Below are positions 1-11,260 of a DNA stretch of 64,000 nt, in pieces. The position numbers and the translations under genes are program-made. Source of the DNA: Heterotrichella gracilis (taxonomy: Eukaryota > Sar > Xanthophyceae > Tribonematales > Xanthonemataceae); NCBI GenBank assembly GCA_032358255.1, contig JAULBX010007329.1:57902-121901 (forward strand), read 5' to 3'. Each line of letters starts with the position of its first letter. Positions within the stretch are counted from its first letter, which is position 1. The notes under the pieces are model-generated. The model did not search any database, was not told the origin of the DNA, and was given only the letters and a program-made list of their open reading frames with translations.

Positions 1-132
1 ACAACCCTGCGCCCATCACCCTCCTCGCCCCCTCCCCAGGAACAAACCCTAAACCCTAAACACAGGCCCTCTACGGGGCTCCCAGCACCCCTTACCCCCT
101 CCGCACTAACCGCCTCCTCCCCTCTCCCGCAG

Positions 133-333
133 CAATACGAGCGCCAGCTCCAGAAGGGCCTCCTGGCAGACAACACCATCATGCTGTGGAACGACTCAGC
201 ACTGCGGGAGGTGCGCATCCCCCCCGGCCCCCGCCTCCTCATCCTCCACCACCTGGACCAGTACCGCCACCTGCTCAAGCCAGCCATGCCCCTGCCGGGC
301 GCGGTGGCACCGCCCCAGCCGACGTACAAGTGA
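133..333 (+). CDS. Last exon of an unrecognised gene (5' part outside window)
   Basis: A pyrimidine-rich acceptor ending in AG at 131-132 is followed by an open frame of 66 codons ending in TGA at 331-333. The peptide begins QYERQLQKG, has a middle HHLDQYRHLLKP and ends PPQPTYK. GC-rich third positions and the intact acceptor support a real terminal exon. The preceding intron (1-132) contains the telomere-like word AAACCCTAAACCCTAAA, as do most introns in the window. I do not recognise the family, and the rest of the gene lies to the left. A decayed second copy of this exon's 3' part follows about 60 bp downstream, which supports the frame because the copy keeps the HHLDxYRHLL stretch. Confidence 0.65.
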   Translation, partial: QYERQLQKGLLADNTIMLWNDSALREVRIPPGPRLLILHHLDQYRHLLKPAMPLPGAVAPPQPTYK

Positions 334-390
334 GCGGCGCGCGGTGATGGTGGCGTGGTGGTGGTGGTGGTGACAGGCGGGCGGGTGATG

Positions 391-513
391 TTGCGGGTGG
401 CGGGCCAGAAGGCGCTCATCCCTCACCATCTGGACGAGTACCGCCACCTGCTCTAGCCAGCCAGGGCCGCTGCCAGGCGTGGTGTCACCCCCACAGCCAA
501 CGTACAAGTGAGC
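391..513 (+). repeat. Decayed echo of the upstream terminal exon
   Basis: The segment repeats the 3' part of exon 133-333 (the HHLDxYRHLL stretch through PTYK-TGA) but has an in-frame TAG after the LL codons, and its frame drifts afterwards. It lies directly 3' of the functional copy. This matches the window-wide rule that copies of an exon's 3' part sit downstream. Confidence 0.85.
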
Positions 514-3154
514 GGGCGCTTGATGGTGTGTGTTCTGGGGAGTGGTGGGTGGGGTGGGGTGGGTGGGGGCAATACCGGCGGAGGGGCGTTAGGGCGTTAA
601 AAGGGGGTGTGGTAGTGCTGGTGCTGGTGCTGGTGCCGTCACCACAGTCAGCGTTGGGGTGGCGAGCGGTTGGTACTCCAAGCACTTCCATAGTCTTTGC
701 ACTGGTGGGAGGCTGGTGGTGTTTGGTTAGAGTGAGAGGATTATATCAGTACCCAAGGGTGATGCTTCGGGGGTTACGTGGGTTGCTATATGTGGGGACA
801 TGGTGCATCCCGGGGAGGGTTCATGCTTATTGCGGTATCAGCCTGGCAGCACCACTGGGCTGGGGGCCGACTTAGTTGACCCGGTGCTTGCAGGTGCCTC
901 TATTGGGTGCAGCTTTGTGTTTTAACATGCTTGTGGCTTTGTGAGTGTATCAGTTGCTTTGGGACAAATGTAGCGTGGGCCAATTTGCTGGGCGGCTCTT
1001 CCACAGTTAGTTTTGGCACCAGTTTTATATGCAGTAGGGTTGCAGTAGGGTTGCAGTAGGGTTGCAGTAGGAGCGGAATATTAGGGGGGCTGCTTTGTTT
1101 TGCACTCCCGTGTAAAAACACACTTGCCAGATTGGTCCCTGCGGCCCTATAAGCCCTTTCCAAATCCAGCTGTACGTCACGGTACACTGCTTGGGTATAT
1201 TCGGCAACTGCTGAATGAGTGGTACGCAGACTGCACTACACTGGAAGTGTTGTAACCTGTTTCATGGCCTGTGTGGCACACTTGAACACGTAAGTTATTC
1301 TTATAGGATTCTCTGCGGCGGCGGGGTTTGTGTCACACAATGTGTGCAACCTAGTGCTTGGCAGTGCACCAATCCAGGGGACAGTAGCACCACAGAACAG
1401 TCGAATATGCTACTGGACTGCATGGTCCACCAAGGTGTACAGCCTACCATTCCCCACTGGTCCATTAAAACGTACAGCCATTCCCCTTTATACAACTTTG
1501 GTTACCACAGCCCCTTCAACCCTTCGTACTGCTGCGTGTTGGGCCATGCTACAGTTTTTCCCGCGGCACACGAGTACATTCTAGTAACAGGGGCTCCGCG
1601 CCCTTCGCTGCTGGTACGTTCAAGGCATGGCGGCATGGCACTTGCATGTACCAGAGAGTGTGACTAGTAGAGTGTGACTGGTCTGTACATGCCTCGACCA
1701 AGACGTCTTCGTATGCAAGCGCAAGTTATGCGGGCGGATTGAGGTAGCAGCGCTGCTTGGTGCTCCTGAGGAGGCAGCGGGGAGTGAGCATGCATGCCAA
1801 AGTTTCCCGCCCACTTTGCACTCGAGTCTCGGATGCCTGCTGGTAAAAGCTTGTGAAAATATCGCACTCCCCTGGCGATGCCAGACGAACGCTTCGTTTC
1901 ATCTCGGACGCATCATCAATAGAGCGCCACGTCAGGGCCACCTTCCCCCCATTTCTTGTCCCATATTATGTTTTTACGCACGGGGCCCCGCACCTGTTCA
2001 GGTTTCCTGCACACAACTCGAGCTTGCATTCCCTCTTTCCGTTGATCAAGATGCTCTGGTGTCGCATAGTATCGCCTCAAGCTGGAGCGTCGTGGATTGC
2101 AAGGACAGTCCTAGCCTTGTAAGCGTCGGGTTATCTCCGGTAAGTGTGCACATGGGCGGGCGGGCGGGCGTTAAAACCGTGCACAGTACAGTACCACATC
2201 GGGAGTAGGCGGGTAGGAGTAGGAAGGTTCCTGCTGGGTGTGTACGGTTGCTGCACTTGCATCCCGCACCAGGTGTGCTCGCTGTCGCTCTTGCTGGTAA
2301 ACCCTGGCCATCTGCACTACTGTCGGATTGCTAGCGCAATCCACTAGCACGTCCCGTGCCGTTCCAAATGTTATGCGGCGTAGTGTCACACTTAGGGTGC
2401 TGGCTACCCGGTAGCCTGGTGAAGACGTGGGGAGCTTGAAGTTGCGGGTTGTGGGTCAGCCATGGCTCTCTCTGGGTGATCATGCGGCCACTTAATCACC
2501 CAGCTGGGACCCATTCAACATCCTACTTTGCGCACCACGGCTGACGTCTAAACGCTCTGCCCACTGTCGCAAAGTGTCGCAGCTACTGGTAGATACTAGA
2601 TAGGACACGAGGTAACCACTTACGATGTGCGTTGGTAGGGCTAGGACGCGACGAGTTTTGCTGTAGCCGGTTCCTTAGTGATGGCAGCTTCCTCCACCTG
2701 CCTCGCATCATGCCGCTGCGTTGCTGAGTCAGCTGCAGTCTAAAAAGCTTGAACAACTTGCAACAGTTGACCGGCACTCAGCTGTCGTAGTTAGTAACCC
2801 AAGTGTCTCGCCAGCTGTGGTTTTTAAACATTTTCCTCCGTCACACCACGTATGCAAGATGTATGCACACTCTTGGCTTTCATACACACCCTGACAAGTT
2901 CCTGGACCCTTGCAGGACTTCACCCTCTGCACAACAGTGGATCTATCCAGGGCCTGCCCACAACCTGTAAGCCTAGTACTTTATCAGAGGGGGCTGTCAA
3001 CACGCAACCACCTTCTAATGCTCCATAACCTCCAGCTCCTTGCCAACCTTCTACACCTCCAGTCCCACCAGTAACTCTTCCCTGGACAGCTTTGCAAGCA
3101 CAGCTAGACTTATACCAACTGCCACTGCCCCCTGGAACATCATCAGCAGCCATC
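514..3154. other. Intergenic stretch without a supportable gene
   Basis: Short overlapping frames occur on both strands but none has codon bias, splice context or a recognisable domain. The first few hundred bases are GT-rich. A short minisatellite lies at 1031-1070. The last part is the probable promoter of the gene at 3155; I saw no clear TATA box. Confidence 0.5.
1031..1070. repeat. 11-bp tandem repeat (GCAGTAGGGTT), about 3.6 copies
   Basis: Four successive GCAGTAGGG words are spaced 11 bp apart. The unit contains the AGGGTT core of the telomere-like motif common in this window. No coding function is suggested. Confidence 0.85.
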
Positions 3155-3790
3155 ATGGTCTCCCAGCTCTACCTGTTGGTGCCACTAGCGCTGGCCCTGT
3201 TGGCCCATCACACCACCGCCCAAACCCCTTCCCTGCCCGCCGACCAAGGCGTGCCCGACAAGCCCAGGGGGTGGTACAACGCACAGTGCTCCGACAAAGG
3301 GGATGTCGACTACTGCCGCTACGTGGGCAGCGGCAACGCAGAGTGGTTCTCCTGCGCCTTGGCCACCCACCCAGACAACGAGTTCACCTCAGAACTGGCG
3401 GGTTTCAACGAGACCACGGTGGGCAAGTGCCCACTTAGACGCATCGTGGTGCAGAAGACCCTATCCAATGGCCTCCTGCTGGTGGCGTTTGTGTCCCGCC
3501 CGCCCTACCCCCCCGGCCAGTTCCAAGGCGGCCTGCCCACCTACCCACCACCCCCACCCCTCCTGGAGACCCTGTTCAAGAAGCCGCCACCCCACAAGGC
3601 AGGCGCCAAGCACCCCCCACCCCACAAGACTGTCAAGCACCCCCCACCCCACAAATCGACCAAGAAGCCCCCTCCCAAGAAGTCCAACAAGAAGCCCCCA
3701 CCCAAGAAATCAACAAAGAAGCCCCCGCCCAAGAAGAGCACCTTGCGGCCCCCACCCAGGAAGCTCTCCCCCAAGAACACTGGGCGATGA
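3155..3790 (+). CDS. Secreted Lys/Pro-rich (hydroxyproline-rich type) wall protein, single exon
   Basis: The frame encodes 211 residues. I chose the ATG at 3155 because it is followed at once by a classic signal peptide (MVSQLYLLVPLALALLAHH, cleavage probably after TTAQ). An upstream in-frame ATG at 3092 would bury that peptide. Residues about 25-140 form a compact region with four cysteines (QCSDKGDVDYC, SCAL, GKCPL). From about residue 140 the protein is built of PPPHK and KKPPPKKS repeats rich in Pro, Lys and Ser, as in extensin-like or pherophorin-like algal wall proteins. Such proteins are normally secreted, hydroxylated and glycosylated; that is family knowledge, not visible here. The globular part was not assigned to a family. 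There is no intron. The 3' end is echoed about 120 bp downstream. Confidence 0.85.
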   Translation: MVSQLYLLVPLALALLAHHTTAQTPSLPADQGVPDKPRGWYNAQCSDKGDVDYCRYVGSGNAEWFSCALATHPDNEFTSELAGFNETTVGKCPLRRIVVQKTLSNGLLLVAFVSRPPYPPGQFQGGLPTYPPPPPLLETLFKKPPPHKAGAKHPPPHKTVKHPPPHKSTKKPPPKKSNKKPPPKKSTKKPPPKKSTLRPPPRKLSPKNTGR

Positions 3791-3870
3791 GCGTCCCCAG
3801 ACAACGCCCTTGTGCAAGGATCTCACTAGGTGGATGTACAGCGGAGCCCACCTTTCAAGGTTTCCAAGAG

Positions 3871-3909
3871 GCCCCGCCCAGGAAGATCTCCCATAAACAA
3901 CACAGGGCG
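3871..3909 (+). repeat. Echo of the 3' end of the Lys/Pro-rich gene
   Basis: The segment repeats bases 3751-3788 (the codons for PPPRKLSPKNTGR) with several substitutions and small gaps, and it lacks a clean reading frame. Even this intronless gene therefore shows a downstream copy of its 3' edge. Confidence 0.75.
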
Positions 3910-6565
3910 TCGCACCACTGAAGTGCTGACAAGCACCAATTGACGGCAGCTGGTTTGCCTTGTACATTTACCCGGCACACATAGTACAGCACGCCACCGT
4001 CATGCGCTATCAGATGTTACTTTCCAACTCTTGCTGCAGTGCATATCGTTGTCCATCCACGCTTTTGGTGTCCCTTCACTCGCAAAAAGACCCTTCCTTT
4101 TTTCTGTGCTGCGCTTCCACAGGCCCTTGGCCCTCTGCTTTTTATGTGTCTCATTTTAATGTCGTTTCTACGCCTTGACCCACGTTGTTGTGCCCTGCCA
4201 CCCCCGGGATGAAGGCTGCATCCCTGCCCTGGACTGATTTTGAACTCACAGGCTGGTATCGATACCCGCTAGTACTCTGTGGTCCTTAGTACTTGCAGCG
4301 CGGTCCCAGTACATCCCTGTGTTGTACCGCTGGTTGTGCCTGTGGCATTGAGCCGTTGCAGGCTGGGAATACCTTTCTTTTTTTTCTTTTTTTTTACGTG
4401 CCTAGGCTTTTTTATGTGCCTGTGTTCGCCTGCGCTTGATGGCTAGTTTGTGTAGTGCCCTACCCATGCCACGCCGTGCTGACAGTTTACCAATTAGCCA
4501 AATACGCCCTTTAACTTGATGATCACCTTTGTTTCTTTATCACCTTTTTATGAGTGCTGCAACGCACTGGCTGAGCAGCTTTGCTCTACTTCAACTGAAT
4601 GAAGTTCTTTGTGATTATCGGTGGAAGGGAGAATGTCACAAGTTGGACTGAACTGTGTTAAGTGTATAAAGAGTGAACAGTTTTAGGTGGACACCAAAGC
4701 GTCACATGCTGCAGAATCCTTCCTGAGGCTAAGGATTGCCTGTCTGACTGCAGTACTGCTATCAAATGGTATTCTATCACTGACGGTGGAGAATAAGATA
4801 GTGCTGAATCACAATGGATGCCAACCCCAGTGGCGGCGGTCAGTGGCTTTCTGCCCCCAGCACCCACCGGCCGTATTCTACTTCCCCGTTCGCACAAAAT
4901 ACTCCCCTGATATGTTGTTCAGAGTCTATCGTATAAAGAACACACACAGAGACCTAGTGTAGCATAAATCTACAGTGCTCCTTGTTGATAAGCGGCTGGT
5001 GATCGCTGGGTTTGTCTTGAGGACCTCAGTGGTATCAAACCAGCGAATACTTGCCGGTGGTTTGCATTCTACGTCGAGTTGTGCCACACCCACCAATACA
5101 TGCACAAGTCTTTGTCGGTGCACCGTGGCCTGGTTACAAGCGCAGCAACTGTTAGACAAGAGTGTAACCTAGCATTGGGTAGCCTTCTATCGTTCCCTGC
5201 CAAAGAGTTTGCCAGCTCCATGCACTGGCATTGAAGGGGAGGTTGTGGTTAGCTGGCATACCCCCAGCCAGTTCAAGGACCCCCATTCGATCACAAGGTA
5301 AGCAGAGGCGCCAGACGCCGACCCAAAGTAGTATTTATCATTGCAAACTCCTCGTTAAGTGCACCTGGGTGCTGGTTAGACCGGCTATCGTCTTGTGGCC
5401 TGCGTTTTTCCGGCCAACACATGGCGAGCTGTCAGTACTCCTTCAAACTTTGAACAATACTTTTCTTGCCGGACGTAACGCCACACATGTGCCAAGCGTT
5501 GACCCAAAGGTAGTCCAAGGATGTTTTGCACTGGAGACCCTTGCCACTACCCTGTTTTTCCCGTGTGTTGTGACACCATCTTTTGCACCGCATCGAGGAT
5601 CCTGGGCGAATCACGGCATGTGGGTCAGTGGCGTTGTTCGGACCAAGCAGTACCCGTCCGCTTGTTCATCTATCACCCACAGCAGTATTTTCCAGCAGCA
5701 TTCGACGCATACCAGTGATTTTCCTTCCGATTCCTTGCATTGATATGGGCTGCTTTTGCTCCCCTTCGAGTTACGACCCCCCTTTGACGGCACGCCAGGG
5801 GAAACAGCCACCACAGATCTTGTCCGCTCACCACCTCTAGTCTCCTGCTGCCCACAGCACTTATATTCCTGTTCACGGCATTGTCTTGTTCAACCTAGGT
5901 ATAGTGCTGCAGTACGTTGCACACAACATTACTGGCACATTTCCACGAGTTGGTTAGCACGACCCCCCATGCCGGAACTTCATCGACGGCTTCGTCTCCT
6001 GTCTGGCTATGAACCCCTAAACCTGCGTAACCCCTCTACAACACCGTTTATTTTCACCATATCCCAATACAGCCGGTAGAGTCTTCGTCTCTTTCTGCCG
6101 TTGTAGTTTGTCAACCCTGTTTTGCAAAGATTCTGCTGGCGGGAGTGTCACTTGTTGCCATTCACGGCTTCTGGGCGTTTGTGTCCGACCCACAGCTTCT
6201 CGCACGATGCAGGATCTCGCTGTTGCTTAGCCGCCACCTGATCTCCGGCCTTTCTGGCTGAACTCTTGACTTGCAAGCCACGTTTCTGCTAGGTAGCAAA
6301 GGTCTTACACCAGCATTGCCACGAGGCACCAAGGCCCATCTTTGTGCTTCCCTCCCACTCTCGCCTGTTGAAACCCACTCTTGCCCACATGTTTCTAACC
6401 AGTTCTGCCCCCCTCCTTCCACAGAGTAAGGGATCACAACAACCCCGCGCCAAGCGTTCCACAAACCAAGGCTAGAAGCTGATTGGAAGCACAACAGCGC
6501 TCCTCCTCTCTACACCTCTGGCGCTGGTACCACCTTTGCAGCCACAGCGTGCACCAAGGGGAGCG
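3910..6565. other. Intergenic stretch without a supportable gene
   Basis: A T-rich tract lies near 4377-4396. Several open frames reach 60-170 codons, but none has splice context, domain content or the strong GC3 bias of the neighbouring genes. The 3' end (about 6200-6565) is the probable promoter and 5' UTR of the metalloprotease. Confidence 0.5.
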
Positions 6566-9500
6566 ATGGAGTCGGTGCAGCGGCAGGGGAGGGCACTGCG
6601 GGTGGTGGCGTGCCTGTGCATGCTGCTAGGTGCGCACCATCACACACACGCCTACCCCTTGCTACAAGACTCCCCTCTTTGCAGTGTCCATAAACCCTAC
6701 CCCTTGTTGCAAGGGTCCCCTCTTGCAGTGTCCACAAACCCTAGACCCTAAACCCTCTGCAGTACCTGAGCCGTGAGCCCTGGACCCCTCGCACTGTGCC
6801 CTTCATACCCTCAAACCCTAGACCCTGCAACCTGAAACAAACCCTAACCTCCACCCCCGCCCTGCCCGCAGCCTGCCTACCCTCCACCAAAACCAGTGCA
6901 CAAGCAACAGGCATGGGGGAGGTGACCGTGCAGGGCAACATCATGGTGCTCAACAAGCACGCGGGGAACCACTCTGTGTTCCAGTTTTTCCTCGAGTATG
7001 ACGCCGGCTCAAACGGGGACGTGGACACCGAATACTACCTGGATTTTGGCAAGGAAGTGCGCGAGCTGCCGGACGGGTTTGGCTTCATGGGCACGCCGGC
7101 GGTGGTGACAGGTAAGGGTTTTGGTAGGGTTTGCTAGGGTTTTGGTGGGTGTGGGATTGTGCAGGGAATTGTGGGGTGTGGGCTTGCAATACCAACTGGG
7201 TGACTTCTGCACGCACAGCTGCCCTTGGACGGGAAGGCCAGGACCCTAAACCCTCATTCCTAGACCCTAAACCTACTCCACCCTCCAGGCCATTTGAACG
7301 GGAAGACCCTAAACCCTAATCCCACCCTCCAGGCACCTTGGATGAGAAGACCAAGACCATCTTTGTGCGTACCTACCAGCTCATCGCGGCATATGACGAA
7401 TCCCAAGGCACCCCACCAACCGACGCCAAGTACCTGTTCTTCGCAATCACCATATGCGGGAGCAAGCCCAGCGTGCCAGACATGAGTGTAAGTTTGGGGG
7501 TTTAGGGTTTATGTTTACAAGATGGATAGGGTTTTAGGACCGTCATCTGCAGGATTGTAACAAGTAGTTTGTGACTTGAATTCCCCTATCTGTCAGCTGC
7601 TCACGCTGCGGTGTCCCCACTGCATTCTGGTCGGCTTGCAGGTCAAGGGTTCATGTTATAAAAATCCCACTCCTCTGCTTGTTTTGCATGGTATAGAATA
7701 TCCACTGTCCTGGGTGCACTTTCCCAATTTCTTACCTAAGTGCGATTCCCAAATGTGCAGAAATGGCACGACATGCTCATGGGCCCTGACAACCCATCCT
7801 CCATCGCCAACGTGTGGGGCCAGTGCTCTCATGGCAAAACCATCCTCTCGCCAGAGTCAAAGGTCATTGGCCCGGTGGACGTGGGGTGCAAGTGCGTGGC
7901 CATAACCCTACACTAAAACCCTACTCTGAAACCCTACTCCCAAACCCCTGCACCAATACCATCTGTCGCCAGAGTCAAAGGCCATCGGCCCGGTGGATAT
8001 GGGGTGCAAGTGCATGTACAAAACCCTACACCAAAACCCTACAGCACAATCACAATAGGAGAGTGTGCTGCTTGTTTGCATGGCGAAGAAGTGCACTAAA
8101 CAATAAAGTGTATGGATAACCATGTGGCGCACGCATGCGGCTAATGCATCTGAACCCATGGGCCCTAAACTCGGCTGCTGAAGCGCCACCAATACATCCA
8201 TCAGCGCCACCCCTGGACTACCTCGATGCAGACCGCCATGGACCCTAAAACACCCCCCTGAAACCCTAAAAAACACCAGAAAAAAACCTGAAACCCTAAC
8301 AACCAGCTAAGCCCCATGTGAATTGACGCTCTGGCCTCCCACCCTAAGAAAAATTCCTGGAACCCTACCAGACAGCCAAACTCCATGTTTGACACCCACC
8401 CTCCCATTTCCCATAGGTGGAGCGCCAACGACGCCTCCATCTGCGCCTCCTGGGGCGACCCCTGGACCACCTGGATGCAGACCGCCATGGACTATGCCCG
8501 CAAACAGGGCATCAACCCCGACGACTATGGCTACAAGCTCTTTGCGTGGCCCCAGCTGGCCTGCGGCTGGGGCGGCATGGGCTGGGTGGGCTGCGGCAAC
8601 CAGAAGAACTGCTGGGCCTGGTACAACGGCAAGTGGGCAAATGTGCCCCCCGTTGTCATGCACGAGATGGGGCACAATTTGGGCCTGGCGCACGCGAATT
8701 CGCCCACCATGACGTATGGGGATCAAGGCTCCGCCATGGGGTCCGCCCCTACAGCTCAATGCTATAATACCCCCCAGCAGCACCAGCTGGGATGGGCCAA
8801 TCCCCAGGTGTACAACGGGGACAGCCTGCCTCCCGGCAAGCCGCTGGTGGTGACCGTCGCAGGTGAGCAGGGGGTTGTTGAAAATTGGTGGATGGGGGGG
8901 TGCAGGTCTGGGTTGCCATGGGCGCATGTGGTGATATGCACTTGACTGCGTGGCGCTGTAGCTATAGCTGTGGATATTGCATGATCACCCCATGGATGAC
9001 GAGTATCTTACAGCACCCATCACAGCATATCACAGCCCACCATTGCCAAACCCTCAGCGGTGATGCCTGAACCCTTGAAACCATAATTCCCTGGAGTAGC
9101 AAAGGCTTACTTCAAACCCACCTCACCTAAGAAGCTAACCCGCCCTCAAACCCCCCGCAGGCCTATCTGTATCCTCAGATTCCGGGGTTCGCATCGAGCC
9201 CGACTGGTCCCCGGGAGCCGCCAACGTGTACGTGGGGTACCGCTACGCGTCGGGTGGGGATGCTAACATCAAGGTTGACTACAGCATGGTCTCCCATGTG
9301 CATGAATGGCGCGGAAACAAGTACACCGACTACTTTGACACCAACATGATGGCAAGGCTGGGGACAGGGCAGAGCTACTACGGGGTAGGCCCTGAACCCT
9401 AAAAAAGGAAACCCTAAACCCTAACCTCAACCCTAATTGGTGCGGGCACAAGTACACCAGCTACTTTGACACCAACAATGATGGCACGGCTGGGCACGGG

Positions 9501-10978
9501 CCAGAGCTACTACAGGGTAGGCCCCAGAACCCTAGATCTGCACCCAGACAACATGCACACTGCCAGTGAACCGTCAGCAGTCTGCATGATCAAAACCCTA
9601 CCTTGTGGTGAAAACCCTGATATGTGCCCAGTACCCTAACATGTGGTTTCCTTTTACCTTGTTACTCAAGGCCTCAGCGCTGCCACAAGGCTTCGGTTGC
9701 CAAAACCCTAATGTATTACCAAGACCCTAACCTGTAGCTCCCTTTGCAGGCCACCAACAGCCATGTGATGAAAACCTTCAAAACCCTAACTTGCCATCAA
9801 TACCCTAACTTTGTGGTTTCATTTCCTTGTGCAGGCCACCAACAGCCTGGTCATCAAGCAGCTTGGCCTGAGCGACGACAAGAAATCATCGGTGGTCATG
9901 ATCTGCCGCAAGGTCTCAGACTCTGAAACCAACTGTGGGGATGGGTTGGACGACGACTGCAACGGGCTGGTGGATGGGGCGGATCCCGCCTGCAAGGGGA
10001 AGGACTCGGGGCCAGGCAGGGTGATCGGCACACAATCGGTATCCAACCCCACCACGCCCGCGCCCAAGCCTAGCCCAAAGCCTGCCCCCAGCCCCAAGCC
10101 TTCCCCCAAGCCCAAACCTAGTCCCAAGCCTAGTCCCAAGCCCAAGCCTAGTCCCAAGCCTAGTCCCAAGCCCAAGCCTAGCCCCAAGCCCAGCCCCAGC
10201 CCCAAGCCTAGTCCCAGTCCCAAGCCTAGCCCCAGTCCCAAGCCTAGTCCCAAGCCCGAGCCTAGTCCATCACCTAGGCCCAAGCCTTCTCCCAAGGCCA
10301 GCCCCAAGCCTAGTCCGAGCCCGAGCCCCAAACCCAGTCCCAGCCCCAAACCCAGCCCCAAACCCAAGCCAAGTCCCAAACCCAGCCCCAAACCCAGCCC
10401 CAGACCCAAGCCGAGTCCCAGCCCGGAGCAAAACGCATCCCCACCCACGCCCACCAGCGGCTCCAGGACCACCTATGGCATCGTTGGGGATCCCAGCACA
10501 ATGAAACCAGATCCCCTCCCGACCGACCTGGAGACACCCAGCGGTGTTTGCTCCTCGGCATCCTGCTACACGGCAGGTACGGCATGCATATAAACCCTAG
10601 ACACTACACCCTAAACTCTGCCCGCTTCACAGCGATGTTATCATGCCCATGCTCTCAGCCCTCTACTACACTGGCAGGATAAACATAAAATCCCTAATAC
10701 AGGCTTATATCGCGTGCGCCTCGCCTGCTTCCATATTTGTCCCGCCCTCATCAGTGTTGCCCCCCCTCCAAGCACTGGCCGCCATCCCACACCCCATTAA
10801 ATGTACTTGGTCCATTTGGGACATTAAACTTAACTTGTTCATTTATTTATTTGCGTCTTTGTGCACTGCAGCTGCCTATCAGAGCGTGAAGGCTGTGGGC
10901 CAAGTGGTGGAAGCATTCATCCCCGCAATGGGTCGTAAGCTAATGGCGACCGGGCGCCAGGCGGCAGCCAGGCATTAG
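6566..10978 (+). CDS. Gametolysin-like M11 zinc metalloprotease with Ser-Pro/Lys-Pro-rich region
   Basis: Exons 6566-6629, 6872-7111, 7333-7487, 7761-7891, 8417-8862, 9161-9384, 9835-10576 and 10872-10978 join in phase to 702 residues. The signal peptide is split over exons 1-2 (cleavage probably after TSAQA). Exon 5 carries the zinc site [11 protein letters not shown] at about residues 279-289 and a Met-turn (SAMG) near 304, the hallmark of peptidase family M11, which in Chlamydomonas digests the cell wall. Exon 7 has a Cys/Asp-rich [11 protein letters not shown] motif near 454-464. Then comes about 120 residues of SPKP/KPSP repeats (about 497-617), a short Cys-containing tail and a terminal exon ending GRQAAARH. 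Introns hold CCCTAAA words and echoes of exons 4, 5, 6 and 7. The protein is probably secreted to the wall; its substrate is unknown. Confidence 0.92.
6661..6749 (+). repeat. Two diverged ~45-bp direct repeats in M11 intron 1
   Basis: The sequence CTACCCCTTG...TGCAGTGTCCA..AAACC occurs twice in a row, and the second copy ends in a telomere-like AAACCCTAGACCCTAAACCC tract. It lies in the intron between the two signal-peptide exons and has no coding role. Confidence 0.75.
7972..8012 (+). repeat. Echo of the 3' part of M11 exon 4
   Basis: The segment repeats the codons for [15 protein letters not shown] with two amino-acid changes and a nearby GT. It lies in intron 4, downstream of the functional exon end at 7891, and is followed by CCCTACACC words. 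Confidence 0.85.
8174..8243 (+). repeat. Echo of the 5' part of M11 exon 5
   Basis: The segment is a diverged copy of the start of exon 5 (codons for WSANDASI through MQTAMD); the last 18 bases are almost exact. It lies upstream of the functional acceptor at 8415-8416 and is followed by CCCTAAAA words. Confidence 0.75.
9441..9516 (+). repeat. Echo of the 3' part of M11 exon 6
   Basis: The segment repeats the codons for [23 protein letters not shown] up to the donor. A one-base insertion in the NMM region breaks the frame. It lies about 55 bp downstream of the functional exon end, beyond CCCTAAACCCTAA words. Confidence 0.9.
9750..9770 (+). repeat. Echo of the 5' edge of M11 exon 7
   Basis: A TTTGCAG acceptor and the codons for ATNSHVM copy the start of exon 7 (TGCAG then ATNSLVI at 9835). 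It lies 85 bp upstream of the functional acceptor. Confidence 0.8.
10080..10430 (+). repeat. Coding 12-bp minisatellite (CCCAAGCCTAGT) for SPKP repeats
   Basis: About 350 bp of imperfect CCCAAGCCTAGT/CCCAGC units within exon 7 encode the SPKP/KPSP region. The antisense strand reads as a long open GLGLGL frame, which is a by-product of the repeat. Confidence 0.9.
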
Positions 10979-11260
10979 AGACCACCAGCCAGGCACTCAT
11001 CCCCGCAATGGGCCGCAACCCATCGACCGGGCATGAGAGACCACCGACCAGGCATTCATCCCCTCCATGGGCTGCAAGCTAATGGCGATCGGGCGCCAGG
11101 CGGCAGCCAGGCATTAGCGACACCAACCAGGCACGCATCCCCGCAATGGGCCGTAAGCTAATGGCGATCGGGCGCCAGGCGGGAGCCAGGCATTAGAGAC
11201 ACCAGCCAGGCACTCATCCCCGCCATGGGCCGGAAGCTAATGGCATTTGGCCGCCCCCAG
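10913..11260 (+). repeat. Five tandem copies of the end of the last M11 exon
   Basis: Units start at 10913 (functional, containing the stop at 10976-10978), 10993, 11052, 11131 and 11210. Unit lengths are 80, 59, 79, 79 and 51 bp. Each repeats the codons for (E)[21 protein letters not shown]-stop plus a short 3' UTR linker. The last unit ends in a new CCCCCAG/GT. The array lies in the 3' UTR or just beyond it. Confidence 0.92.

Noticed and set aside
5231-5743. 170-codon + frame in the intergenic region
   Set aside because: No codon bias, no domain, no splice context and overlapping frames of similar length on both strands.
9819-10472. Long antisense open frame (GLGLGL... repeats)
   Set aside because: It is the reverse strand of the SPKP coding minisatellite; its openness follows from the repeat and there is no independent gene evidence.
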